The position numbers and the translations under genes were made by a program. From the NCBI RefSeq assembly GCF_020382885.2, contig NC_058501.1, positions 8,742,001 through 8,806,000 on the forward strand: a stretch of 64,000 nt of DNA, given 5' to 3'. Source of the stretch: Scatophagus argus. Its lineage: Eukaryota > Chordata > Actinopteri > Scatophagidae. This document shows, one piece after another, positions 31,320 through 45,400 of the stretch (its first letter is position 1; every line of letters begins with the position of its first letter). The notes beneath the pieces were generated by a model that did no database searches, had not been told where the DNA came from, and saw only the letters and a list, made by a program, of their open reading frames with translations.

Positions 31320-34300
31320 CTAATCTCTTTTAGCCCTTCCTTTCCTCTTTCTTCTGCCAGAGTTCTCCTGGGGCTTCTCCTCTTTGCTCCCCATCACCAC
31401 TGCTCCGTTAGCAGCCTTGCTGAGCCCATTGAGGGTCCCATTGGAGAGGGCCTTGCCTGTTTTGGAGGAGGAAGAGGAGGAGGAGGCATCACGCCTGGGC
31501 TGCTGGCGGCGGTATGTCTGGTAGTAGAAGTTGCCAAAGAGGATGATGAAGGTAATGGCGTAGCAGATGAGGGAGTAGTGCATCCAGTGGGGGAAGTCAC
31601 AGTTGACATAGAGTGACAGGGCTGTGTGGCCGATGGTGACGTGGAACTGGATCTGAGACGCAAAGAGAGAAACAAAATCCCATTTTTACAAAGTATAATT
31701 ATTTCACATCTTGTGATTCAGTTAGAGATTAAGTGTAAAATGTGAGGTAAGAGTAACCTTCCAAAATGTGGAGATAATTTGCCACATAGTAAGATAATAT
31801 CTTACCATCTGGATGATGGTCAAGTACTTCTTCCACCACAGGTACTTCTGGATCTTAGGTCCACAGGAGGCCAGGCCATAATACAGGTACATCAAGACGT
31901 GAATTGCTGCATTCATGTGTGCACCAAAGAATGCTGTAAATAAAAGAAAACAAAATGGTCAATGTTATTATTATATTATTATTATTATATGTTGGGAAGT
32001 CCATTTGATAATCCATCCATAACTAAAAATAAATGGAAGCCACTGGACCTCTTAAAAATATGAAATCAATTACACAACTTAAGGTACACTGTGGAAACAC
32101 ATATAGTCTCCATCTTCATAATGTAGAGAACTCAGCATTACAGGACATATTGATCTCAGTTTTTTTCATTGTGGATTCAAAAATATGTTAAGCCATAGGT
32201 ACGCACATGCACAGGACATAAAGTAGAAATTTGAAATCTGTAGCATGGAATACTCACACTGTCCTCCTGCCACCCATTTGATGCCAATCCACCAGAGCGT
32301 GAACATGGTGCAGTGGTGGTAGACATGCAGGAAAGTAACTTGGTTAAATTTTTTCCTCAGGATGAAAAACACCGTGTCCAGATACTCGATGCCCTTAGAG
32401 ATGAAATACCACCACAGAGCTCCTGCCACCTGTCTCAGACAGGAACATGAGAAATGGTTTGAAGGAAGAAGCCAGGCACAGGTGGAGGAGGGATTAACAA
32501 AAAAAAAAACAAGGAAACACAAACAGCTGGAGAACTAAAGGAGCAGTTCTTTTTGGACTTCTAACCCTTTTATGGTCTAGTCTAGTCTACAGCATCCTAA
32601 TCCCAAGGGTCACCTGAGACCGACTTGAGTGTGTCACACGTGTAACTACGTCATGGAGCAGCAGGAAGGTAGGTGAAACTCAACACCTTCCATGATTACT
32701 TTTCCAGCATGCACTTTTCCTGATAACAGGAGTAGAGTCCAAATGAATGGAAGCTTATCACGTTTCCAAAGCCACTGACACTGAAGCTCCACATGCATGC
32801 TGAAAAGGGTTTTCTTAATCATGTCTATGTACAGTAGGGCACCGCAGTAAAAATAGATTTATCTGTGAAACATGTTATGTAGTAGTAATTTAGCAAAGGT
32901 GCCTTGTTTCTGGTGGTTCAATCCATTCTTGTAAATGTTCCATTTTGAATTAATTCATGTGTCTTTCTATGTGTGTCCACAATGTCCTGCAGCACTCACC
33001 CTGACTTCATTGGGGTCGTCTGAATAGTTGACTGGTTGACAAATATAACTATAGCTTGCTGCCCGCGCTGCCATAAACAGCTAGAAATAACAAGAGAAAA
33101 TAGTTAGTGAATGGCTGATAAACGGACAAAGACAGAACCACACAATGAGTGACAATGAGAGGAATAAAAATAGAACCTGGATACACAGTAATAAGGTTAG
33201 TTTAAACCCAGGGGCCAAAACTGCTGCTGTAATACACAGGATATGAACAAAAGTATTGGGACAATATTACCCCAACAGGCACTTTAATGACATCACATTC
33301 TGAATACACAGACAGCTTTGCAGCTATAACAGCTTCCACTCTTCTGAGCAGGATTTCCACAAGATTTTGGAGTGTTTCTGTGGAAATGTTTGCCCCTTCA
33401 TGCAGTAGAGCATTTGTGAGGTCAGAGACCGAAAGGCCTGTTTTGAAATCTCCATCCTGTTTGATGGGGTTGAGGTCAGGGCTCTGCGCAGGTCAGTCAA
33501 GTTCTTCTTTACCGTCCATGTCTTTATGGAGCTTACTTTGTGCACTGGGGCACAGTCATGCTGGAATAGAAAAGGGTCTTCCCCAAACTGTTACCACAAA
33601 GTAGGAAGCATAGCATTGTCCAAAATGTCTTGGTATGCTGAAGCATTAAGGGTTCCCTTTACTGGAAGTAAGGGGCCCAGCCCAACACCTGAAAACAACC
33701 CTGTCCCAATACTTTTGTCTATATAGTATATGTACTACATCTGAATGGATGGTTGTGGTTTGGGAGAAGACTTCTGCAGATTAAACTTACTTCCAACCGT
33801 TTTTTAACATTCATATAAACAAATTTGTCCCTAAAAGTAACCTACCTCTTTAAAGATGAAGAAGTTGAGGAAGACCATGCTGAAGTTGTAAACAACGAGG
33901 GTTTTGCGAAGCTGGAAGGGCTCTCTGTTCTTCATGTATTTGGGCCCCAACCAGAGGAACAGCAGGTAGGAGGTGCTGATGGCCAGTGTGGGCAGGGGGT
34001 TGTCCATTAGAGGCCATTTCTCCACTCGCTTGTCTGTGAGACAGATGTTCTCATCGCATTATATAACTACTCTTAATGTTCCCATAACACTGACATAGTG
34101 TGGGTTCAGTGTCAGTCTATTCAAAGGAGACTGCAGCTCAAAACAGGTGCAGAGTACAGATGCCAGATTTTGTCCCAAGCTGACCCGTCTGGAGGTCGGT
34201 TTGGTGTAGACACTGTTGTCTAAAGGACTATGTGATACTTTCAGAATGCTATGCTGTATGCGAGTGTGAGTTTTAACTCTCTTTGTGAGGTTTAAGATAC

Positions 34301-34649
34301 CGTATCCATTCAAATGTTTTTCATTACACTGATTTGGCAGGTGATTTAGATGTGTGATCATTTGTTAATTTCATTTACAAATTCCAGTTCAGTTACAAGA
34401 AGCAGGCTCCTGGATAATTTTTTAACTGGAGGAATGTACCGTAACCTAGAAGTATACAAAGTGTAAGTGCACAAAAAAAAGCATTTACTTACATGTAACA
34501 CCATTTCTCTCTCTCTCTATAAAAAAATAAAAAAAAAAAACTCTTACACTGACTCTCAGACATGACTGAAATAGATAATTACCTGCAATATTTAGGGTCC
34601 ATTTGTAGAATTCTATGGTGTCATTGATCAAATGAGTCACAATCTCCAT
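31320..34649 (-). CDS. elovl4: ELOVL4 very-long-chain fatty-acid elongase
   Basis: Six coding exons: 34649-34583, 34033-33846, 33080-33000, 32429-32258, 31933-31806 and 31652-31320, giving 322 aa (human 314). The enzyme performs the 3-ketoacyl-CoA synthase step of fatty-acid elongation in the endoplasmic reticulum and makes very-long-chain saturated and polyunsaturated acids, notably in retina and brain. Visible hallmarks are the start with the [10 protein letters not shown] segment, the conserved [16 protein letters not shown], the catalytic histidine box HVYHH at 147-151, several membrane spans, and [12 protein letters not shown]. The C-terminus is basic and ends RAKRD, matching the RXKXX ER-retrieval signal of ELOVL4. 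A serine run precedes it. All introns are GT-AG; the ATG exon starts at an acceptor (34665), so a non-coding exon lies upstream. The 305-aa-range fish Elovl4b is the closest in memory, but a/b assignment needs a tree. Confidence 0.95.
33242..33723. mobile_element. Non-autonomous Tc1/mariner-type element in an elovl4 intron
   Basis: Inverted ends TATGAACAAAAGTATTGGGAC (left) and its near inverse GTCCCAATACTTTTGTCTATA (right) enclose about 480 bp, with TA at both outer edges. The interior resembles a repeat seen widely in teleosts (for example CTTGGTATGCTGAAGCATTAAG) and has no intact transposase frame. It sits between coding exons 2 and 3 of elovl4, its right end only about 120 bp from the exon 2 donor. 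Confidence 0.75.
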
Positions 34650-37164
34650 GGCTGTGGCCGCTGACCTGAAATGACATAAGACAGACGTGAGAGGGCCTCT
34701 AAACTCTCATCTTTAACTGAATAGAGCAGGATCCTCCAGGAGATCAGTAATCAACAATGCATGTTTTTTATAAACAATTTATATTTCTATCACGCGTGTG
34801 AGAGCAAAATAACGGAGCCCAGGCCAACAGAACGGCAGCTGTAGGCCTGTAGGAGTGTGTGGCCCGATGAGGCCATGATAGATGTGCTATAAGCTTCACT
34901 GCGCACAAAGGAAGGGAGCACCGATGGGCAGAGCGCATGTGTCAGCAGATTTTTTTTTTTTTTGGCTTGAGCGGCCACCAGCCAACCTGGTCAGCTCTGC
35001 GTGAGGGGGAAGCCTCGTGCCCCACTTTTACGTTGAAATGGGTCATCTCCTACATATACTGCCAGACTGACGCATAGGCTGACAAGCGGCGGAGTGCACA
35101 GTCATACACACGGTGTGTTTTAACGCTCCTGTATGAATGACGCCCGTCCCCCTCACTCTCTCTCTTTCTGTTTCTCCAGCCGGGAGCCGATCAAGCGCTG
35201 CTGCAGCATCTGCTTTTAGTCCCGCACACGCTCTCTGCATAAACTGCCCTGAGAATGAACTAAATATTACCGTTTGAATAAACATTTGATTACAGCTTTA
35301 ATTTCTAAAAGTCTCAGTCTGACGTATTTGTAATAAGACTGTCAACAACTTGAATGGCGAATTTGGACTCTGCGGCATGCGGTCCGGCCTTCAATTAGGC
35401 TGCACGAGCCAGGTCCTCTTATCAATATGATTTCTCAAAAACGCTTGAGTTTTTTCCGTCCGAGATCTGCAAACCAGTGCGATTACTGTCCATGAAAAGA
35501 CAACATCAACAATGAGACTGCGCACAGGCAACATTTAGTCGCCGGAACATCGACATTGGTCTCGCCTTCTACGTGCGGATGAGGATGCTTATCACCTTAC
35601 CGTGTCGGTGCTTAAAAAAAATCCGCCTGTAATGACATTCAGTGCAAGGTCATACAGTGTGCGTTATTCCGGCTGGTAGTCGGCTAAGCTTGTTTTCTAT
35701 AGGTTGAGTAATTGTTCAATATCCAGTGTTAAATGAACGGACAGCTGAACAAACGGCGATAGCATGAATTTCCCGTTAAGGGACCACACTGGCCTCCACT
35801 GTGCGTCTGCTCCTATGAATTGCTCCTCAGATCCCCTCAGCACCAGCGGCAAGGCAAACGTAATACAACTAACGTTTCCGGTCAAACTTTCAAAATAGAA
35901 TGTTCAACACATGTCCTTACTGCAAAGAAGAAAAGAACATTTATGTTTTCATGGCCATAAAACAAAATTTTAAATTATAATACCACTACTACTGCTAATA
36001 ATAATGAGGATGATGATGATGATAGCGTTAACTTTATATGACTATCAGTAACAATTCAACCACACACATGTTTTATTGTTGAAATCCTTTAAGTCCAAAT
36101 TTAAATGTGACTTTAGGGGGTTGTGTCAGTAACATTGGTTATAGTATTTTACTTTTATTTTAAATGTATTTTATTTTGTTATTATTATTTTACTGCTGGA
36201 GTTTGAGCTCATGTTTAGCGTTTACCATTTCAGTCTCCGAATGTTTTATTTGAAAACAGGATCACTGTATTTCCTGTTTGGTTCTTTCTCTCTGTGTGTA
36301 GCTTGATGTAGCTCTGCGCCTTTGCAGACACTTCACGGGATGATGGAAAGATGCTCTGCGCATGCGCAGAGATTGAGGCGGATGCAGCAGCAGGGCTACA
36401 TCAGTTTGTCAAGTTGCTTAATGGCATACAAAGCAGTGTGCTCGCCTTCAAAATAAAACTGAATGAAAACTGAAAAATGAATTGAAATAATTACTGGTTA
36501 GCGTAAACAGTGGTGGACTTGATACATTGAAAGTAGAACTGTAAAATAGATAAAAGAGGCCATATATTGCACGTTGTTTATTATAATGGTATATAGTATT
36601 AAAGTTATTTTTATCACAGCAACTGTTGACCGACTTGTGCAATTTCGTGTAAACAAAGACACTTCCAAAATCATTTGTCTCATATTGTATGATGTTTCTA
36701 AAATCTTCGACTCCAAATCTCCATCAGATGTTGCAAAAGCTGAGGATGATGTCGATTAAACACAAGCCGCGATGGCTATCAGGTCACCAAAATGGTTTTA
36801 TTTTGAAATCCTTGACCAGAACCTTGTATCTCACTATGTCTGACTCGATATTTGGTGGCTGTGGTGTTGCACCGGCTTCCCTCGTCCTTTACTGTGCGAG
36901 ACATTTGTTGTTATCGATAAATTACATGTTTTCTGTGACACTGGAATCAGCAGCACATACTGGACAGTCTTTACGCAAGGTTGCTTTGCGAAGAAACGCG
37001 GGTATGCGCTTTCTGGGTTAACTTCAGTGACGGTCGTGAGCTTCCATCATAGGCCCTATCTCTGATTATTGGGACTAGTTCCTCTTAGCACAATGGTCCG
37101 GTGAAATACAGTTTCGGCTCACGGATGGTTTTTCAACGATAAGGTCTAGCCTGAATTTTGGAAT
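34650..37164. other. elovl4 upstream region and elovl4-prelid3a intergenic space
   Basis: The two genes are divergent (head to head) across 2.5 kb. On the minus strand a good acceptor (CATTTCAG, exon edge 34665) lies 16 nt before the elovl4 ATG, and a strong donor CACG|GTAAGG lies at 35601/35600, so a non-coding first exon of elovl4 probably ends at 35601. CpG-containing sequence at 35080-35660 fits its promoter. A perfect NRF1 site is at 36357-36368. No coding exons are seen. Confidence 0.5.
36357..36368. promoter_or_regulatory. Perfect NRF1 binding motif
   Basis: TGCGCATGCGCA is the full palindromic NRF1 consensus. NRF1 drives many nuclear genes for mitochondrial proteins, and prelid3a, a mitochondrial lipid-transfer gene, starts about 0.8 kb downstream. 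It could also serve elovl4, which is transcribed away from it. Confidence 0.5.
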
Positions 37165-39006
<1,842 letters not shown>

Positions 39007-41180
39007 CTCTAACTGGTAACTCTTTTCTTTCTTTGGCACCTTTTGTCCATCAGCGTTGCCAGATAATTATAAGAATGCCACTCTTTTCTTTTTTCTCAAA
39101 AGTACATATTCTTCTAGTATATTGTTTGCATGCATGTGTCACATAATGCTCAGTGAACGTTTGTTTGCACACACAGGACTGCAGTTCCATGGTGACGACT
39201 ACTTTTCCAGGCTACACCTCACAAACCACTGGGGATTCTGAGCATCTCAGGATCGCCAGCAGTTGGTGTCAATACCATCTGGGAGGTTTTGTTGGGTTTT
39301 CACCCCACACAGCCCCTCTCACCTCTGGAGTACATGCACAGGAAGCTCAGACAGGCAGTGAAGTGCTGCCAAAGCTCGATGGTTATCACAGAGTGTTCAA
39401 GATGGATTTAAGAGTGGGTCCATGTCTGCTGAATGTGGTTCATTGCTAAGTCAGTACTCAATAACCCATTAACAACAATTTTAATCAAGGCAAGTGAGGA
39501 TAACAGGACAGTTTCCTTACATATGTTAGACAAGTTCTGCTGCAGAGTAAACAAATGGTTTAACTTAATTCAAAGGTGCTGCTGCCACAGGGTCGTATCC
39601 ATATCATGAACCCATCTGACCTCACTGATTTGAATATAATACGACTATTCCACATTTCCTTTGCTCTCATGTCGCATCTCAGCAGAAGAGAAAGGATGCA
39701 GGAGGTACATGCGCACACTTTTTAGAAAACAATGTATGGTACAACGACAATATGCAACAAACTTTGTAACTTTTGTTTGAACTGATGTATGTCTTCGGTA
39801 ATGTCAAGCACTGGTGACTCCTAAGGCAGGAGTTCTGCCTTAGGAGGCTCAAATTGTAGTGGGGGGGGCACGGGCATTATTAAGATGTAGAACATAAGCT
39901 AGCTAGCTATGTAGCTAGCTATAAAATTGCTAGTTCAGCTTAGATAGAAATTCAGAGTAATTATATTGATGGGGATGTGACAATAACATTGCCTTCTTGT
40001 TAAGCTGTCTCAGCAACAATACACAGACACCTTTCTGAATTAGAATTAATGGATAGTATTGTCTTAAACCAGCAGTTGTGGAGCTGCTGGTGAGGAAGGT
40101 GAGGATGACGTATTCACTTTTGGGATCAGTGTAATAAAAAAAAAAATTGACAGTCTTTGTGGGCAGAATCGCCCATCTGTCAGGACTGAACGTGGTGCCT
40201 GTGTGTTATAGCTTTGGCAGCCATAACATTCATGCCTTTGCCAGTCTTACACATGATGCTTCCCAAATGTTGACCTACTACACAGAAGCTACCTACACAC
40301 CCTGAACAGCAGGGTAGTACTGAATGTGCAATGCTGCAGTGGGAGGTACACACAATTACAGTGACTCATACGCTAAATCATATTTCATATTTTGAAAAAT
40401 GTTTACAGATTATTTGTATAAATATTATTTATTTAAAACATGGTGTAAACCAGCAGTGAATTATTAGAATTATTATTAATTGTAATATTGTTAATTATTG
40501 TTTATATTGTTTGGTCGCCATGAAAACAATAAGTTGCATTTGCTTCGTTAATTTTAACCTCAAATGTTGTCCTGCTGCAAAACAAATTAAAGCAAACATT
40601 TGAGAAAATGACATTGTTGAAACAATATTTGTTGTTGATAAAACTGAGCTCATTGTTTCATATCCTCTGTGTCATTATGCAGCTGGCATGCCTAATTAAG
40701 ACTAATTCCCTGGGGTTCCTCTCACTTATCTTAAGGTAGTCAGTGCCTCCCTTACAATTGTATGAGTTGGGTGATTTGCTTTCCTTTTATCAACATTTTG
40801 TTTTGTTTTTAATTAGAGATCCTCAGCTTGTTGTTTCATCGTTGAAGCACTGTTTCAGTTCACTCTGCTCCAGTAAGAAACACTCAGGTCGGAACAACAG
40901 TAAGAAAAACATTTGTTCAGTTTGTTGTTAGGATGTCCTGATGGTGGTGCAAAATACCAACAGTACCCAAACTCATTTATTTTTCCGTAGCATCACCTTG
41001 CAGTTCACCGCTTGTCCAGTAGAGGGCATTAGTTTACCGTTAGCAGCAGGTAAACCTAAAGTCTAGGAAGAAAATGTTTAACCACTGTTCTACATGATGC
41101 TTTAGTGTGCCAAGAAAAGTCACATTAAAGGTGAGGACTACAAATAAATGAATAGAGAGAAGATGCAGAGGTTATTCTCT

Positions 41181-41186
41181 TTTATT
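41181..41186 (-). terminator. Candidate poly(A) signal of fbxo32
   Basis: Minus-strand AATAAA about 1.26 kb after the fbxo32 stop codon, in the convergent space with prelid3a. Earlier minus-strand hexamers are not obvious between here and the stop. Confidence 0.35.
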
Positions 41187-41388
41187 AATTCAACTGATCA
41201 TGAACAGAACACATTGCATAGCATGTACATCAGTCTTCACTGTCTGAGCAGTGATAGCGGAAAGTCTGTGTCAAATTACACCTTTATTCCAAAACTTCCA
41301 CCCCTTCAAACCCAATACTGCAAGCTGAGCCACTTGCCAGAATCTCAGCAAATAAATAACTAAACTCAATCAGCTGGGTGTTTAAAAA

Positions 41389-41414
41389 TAAAAAAAAAAA
41401 AAAAAAAAAAAAAA
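41389..41414. repeat. Poly(A) homopolymer
   Basis: A run of about 25 A residues on plus (T on minus), within the presumed fbxo32 3' UTR. Confidence 0.9.
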
Positions 41415-42044
41415 GAAAAGAAAATCATGCAGGAGGCTACAGAAATATAAGATACTTTAGAAAGTCAACTTTGGTGTCAGAGCATCAGACCTTCAATAAT
41501 ACTCATTTGTAAATGAGGCATTTGTTGATAAAACAGCATCAAGATCAGAAAAGATTGCAAATGATGATAATTAAGCCGTACCAGATTCATGATAAAGGCG
41601 CACACCACTGTTATACTAACTTCAATATCTTTGGTAATACTGCACTCATATGCTGTTGCTATAGAAGCCACAGCAGAAAATTAACACACAATAAAAAAAA
41701 AAAAAAGAAAACAAAAAACAAGTCATATCAAATCTTTATAAAAGTGAAAAATGAAGCAAAATAGAAAACATACTGCGGTGTGTCAACATATCAAAGAATC
41801 ATTACTGTTACTATTAACACATTCGACTACATTCATTATCCCTTAGGTGCTGCAGCATCAACAACAAACTGAACATTACTGCAAACTTCAGCTGACGCTT
41901 TACATCTCCCTACGTGAGCAGGCCTTGTGATATATTAAAGAAATCTCAATTTCAAACATTGAAACAGAGCGCTTGAATAATACTCCCTGTGTTGAACAAG
42001 CAAACATTTGAAATACAAAAACAATATCAAATTCTCCAAAACCT

Positions 42045-42068
42045 TGGGGTGGGGTGGGGGGGTGGGGT
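42045..42068 (+). repeat. G-quadruplex-forming run
   Basis: GGGGTGGGGTGGGGGGGTGG plus GG: four or more G-tracts separated by single T. On the strand copied into fbxo32 mRNA it is C-rich, about 375 nt after the stop codon. Confidence 0.6.
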
Positions 42069-42442
42069 GACGTGTCCACATCTAAGCTCAGGTTTACTGT
42101 TGAGGCGTAATTTCAAGAACGCAACAAAGTAAGACCAAACTCTGAGAGCCGCGCGTTTCCTTTATCCACTGCTCCTCCCTCCTCTGTAGACAAGCCGACT
42201 GCTCCTACGTCACTTTTCCTCTCGGTCACATGCACTCACCTTCAGCAGTGAACTCTTCCCCCAAGCCTCTGCACGCCTTCAAAAGAGACATGATTGCATA
42301 ATTGTCCCGGTGCGTGAGCCCCCTCCAGTCACACCTCAACTAAACACACACCCAGGAATTGATTGTGCTATTAAACAAAAACAATATTGTACATTCATAT
42401 GTACAGTATGTACAGTCAGTTCATCTGCTTTTATGGGGGGGG

Positions 42443-45400
42443 TCAGAAGTTGAAAAGGTTGATAAAGTCCTGAGGGGAGAGGGACATGGTGCAGCTTTCT
42501 GGATTGTTGGCTGTGCACGGATGGTTTGTGTCCTGTGAAAAGAAGCAAAGACACACATCAATCAATATGTTTTTCTCTTTTATCTTCTAAGTCCAACTTC
42601 ACTAGTGTTAACATTGTAGTTTCTTATCCACTTTGATCAAGTGCAAAGTGAAAAGACAAAAAAAAAAAAACACACCACCTTCCAGAAAAGGATGTGACAG
42701 TGTGTGCAGAAGTGCAGGGTGTCACTGTATTGCTCTCTGTGAGGATAGCAGCGGCTCAGCTTGAAGTACATCTTCTTCCACTCCAAGTGACCTTTATCTG
42801 ACACCATCAGCCGCTTTCGGATCTGAAGAAGAGGAACACACACAAACTTTAAGACATGACCCAAGGAGAGAAAAATGCTTTGAAATATCAACTTTAATCT
42901 TAGCTTTCATGAGAAATTCTTCTGCGCACCAATTCAGTACCTCACACACACAAAATAACTACTCAAAAGTTGGGAGGTTTCACTTATATTACAGGACTAA
43001 GTTTTGGCCCATAGCTTTACTGTAACCTACTTTAGCTTAAAGCCTGAGACTGCCTCACATGCTTATCAAGTGCATGCTTTTGAGCGTGGTGACGGGTTAA
43101 TCCAGTGTCAGTTAGCACACAGAGCAGCCTGCCATTTTCCAGTAGCAAGTCTGGTTTATCAGAGATGCGTGACCTCCTTGTCAAATGATTTTCATGACAT
43201 GTATGTCCAAAAGACGGCCAGGCCATCATGTTCTTAATGACTTGCCTGGTTAAATAAATTTCAAATATAAAACATATTTGTAAAGAAAAGTGAGGAAGAC
43301 AACTAGGAAGAGTTCACCATTCTCATTCTACACATATTTAGGGAGCACCCATCATTTCTACGTGCCTGCCTGTCTGTGAAGTGGTACTGGCACAGTCTCT
43401 TCCACAGCAGCCGATCCTCAGTGAGGGCCCCCAGCTCAGGGCACACCTGGCCCAGGCTGACCAGATCCCTGCCGTCCGACAGACGCTGCATGATGTTCAG
43501 CTGCAGACTGGCAGGCAGGTCAGTCAGAGTCATGCCTGTAGACGTGGGCTGAAGAAAATGGCAGTCAAAAAGTTTAGGAATATAAAAGACTTCTATTTCT
43601 ATTAAATACCCTACATTTTCCATCATAAGAACACATCTATGGGTTTGCATTTTGTGTAGACGCTTACCCTATTGATCTGGATGTTGTCCAGCTGCTGCTG
43701 CCACTGCATGATGTTCTCCATGCGGTGCACCCAGATGTTGATGTTCCCCACCAGGACAGACTTGCCCATGTCCTGAACAAGACCACACAGCGAGATGTAA
43801 AGCATCTGCAGCAGCTCCTTGATGGGACGAACGTTCTGCTGGTCATCAAGAACTGAGAAGGAAGACAAGAAATCTAATATTCACTCAACTCCCTTCAAGA
43901 CTGAAAAGTGTGACTGTAAAGCCTGGGTGTTACAGAGAATTTAACAGCTACCAAACAAATGGCTGAAGATTGTTGTGAATCACCTATACACACATTATTA
44001 AACCAAATGTTTTGGAGTGGCTGGACTCTCCTCCTGTGGTGCTCATGATATTGGGCCAACAAGTGTCATAACACCACCTAAACAACCTGAATGTCTGTTT
44101 AGCAGAGGGAACATTTAGTTTACACTGTGGCTTGCAGAAGAGTCTGGTGACTGTCAGTGTTTTTCACCGTGTCATTATAGCACTAAATTTACTCCCCAGT
44201 CTTCTTTAGATGTGGTCAGGGCTCATTTCCTCACCTACTGGTGCAAACAAGAGCACAGGAAGGCTTCATCTTTTCTCTACGTTCATTGTGTGTGTCTACC
44301 TCTCCATAACCAACAATAAAGAAAATGAAATAAACTCAATGAAGGCGAACTGTGCGCCTGTGTATCTCTGTGCATCTAAGAATTAGACAGACCACATCAG
44401 AAAGACGAAACCTTTGGACACATAAAGGGGAGAAACTGAGAAGCAAACTGGTTGAGTGACTTTAAACGAGCGACGAGGCTCACCTTTCTGTACCACTCTC
44501 TCCAGAATATTCATGTAGTTTTTCTGCGCCACTCCGCTGAGCGAGGGGAGCTGGGACTTGGCGATAAGCTCCAGGAGCTAGAGACAGCAAGAAAGAAACA
44601 CAACATAAATTTCATCCCATCAGCTGCTGAGACTCTCTGTTCCTTTGCCTCATTACTTGATGTTTGTTATGCTGCATTCTTACAAAGGCACTTGCGCTAC
44701 TAATAATAAATGCTGCCCAGAACAAAATCTGGAGCCATTCCACCTGGTCATTACTCTCAGCTGAAGCTGGATCCAACAACCATAGAACAACATTCTTCCC
44801 TCTTGGTGTCTTTAGGGGAAGAAGCTACTGGAAAGGTGTTGGACAACAGCCCAGACTGTCAACAACGTCCGCCTCCACAAACAAGCTTTTAATCATTTGA
44901 CTCCTGATCCTCCTGTCATGTGAATTAGTTGAATCATTTGACAGAGAGTGTGTGCACTTGTGGTTCCATCCATGTTTGTGTTGCGTGTGTATATGTAGGT
45001 CTGACAGGTTGTTGCCGTTGGCTAGTGGACAAACAGCGGCTTCCAGGTTGGCATGTCTGGCTTGTCACAGATGCTATGACATCATGGAGAAACACCCCCC
45101 ACCCCGAGTCCAGAGCTTGTGACCTTTGTCATCATATCAACATCAACATATTGTGGGGCACTTTCTGGTAAACGGGATACTTGGCAGTGCTAGTAGGTTA
45201 AGTTATGAGAACTTTCCTCATTGCATACTTCTATTCTAAGTAAGCATTCCACCAAATCCTAAATGAGACCTTGATAAGTTTGGGAGTCTGAATAATACCC
45301 AAATTTGAACTGAATTACATTCTCACCCTCCCTGTCTGTTTTACCAAGTTTAAGCTTCTTTGCTCTCTCCTGGCTCCCTTTTTCCATTCTTTCCAGCACC

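Larger units (their letters stand above)
39007..42442. other. Convergent 3' region of prelid3a and fbxo32
   Basis: The two genes point at each other, so this 3.4-kb space should hold both 3' UTRs. A plus-strand AATAAA occurs at 40133-40138 followed by an A run. A minus-strand AATAAA at 41181-41186 would give fbxo32 a 3' UTR of about 1.26 kb. Also present are an A homopolymer at 41389-41414, an AGCTAGCT-rich local palindrome at about 39898-39922 and a G-quadruplex-like run at 42045-42068. No additional coding exon is seen. Confidence 0.55.
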
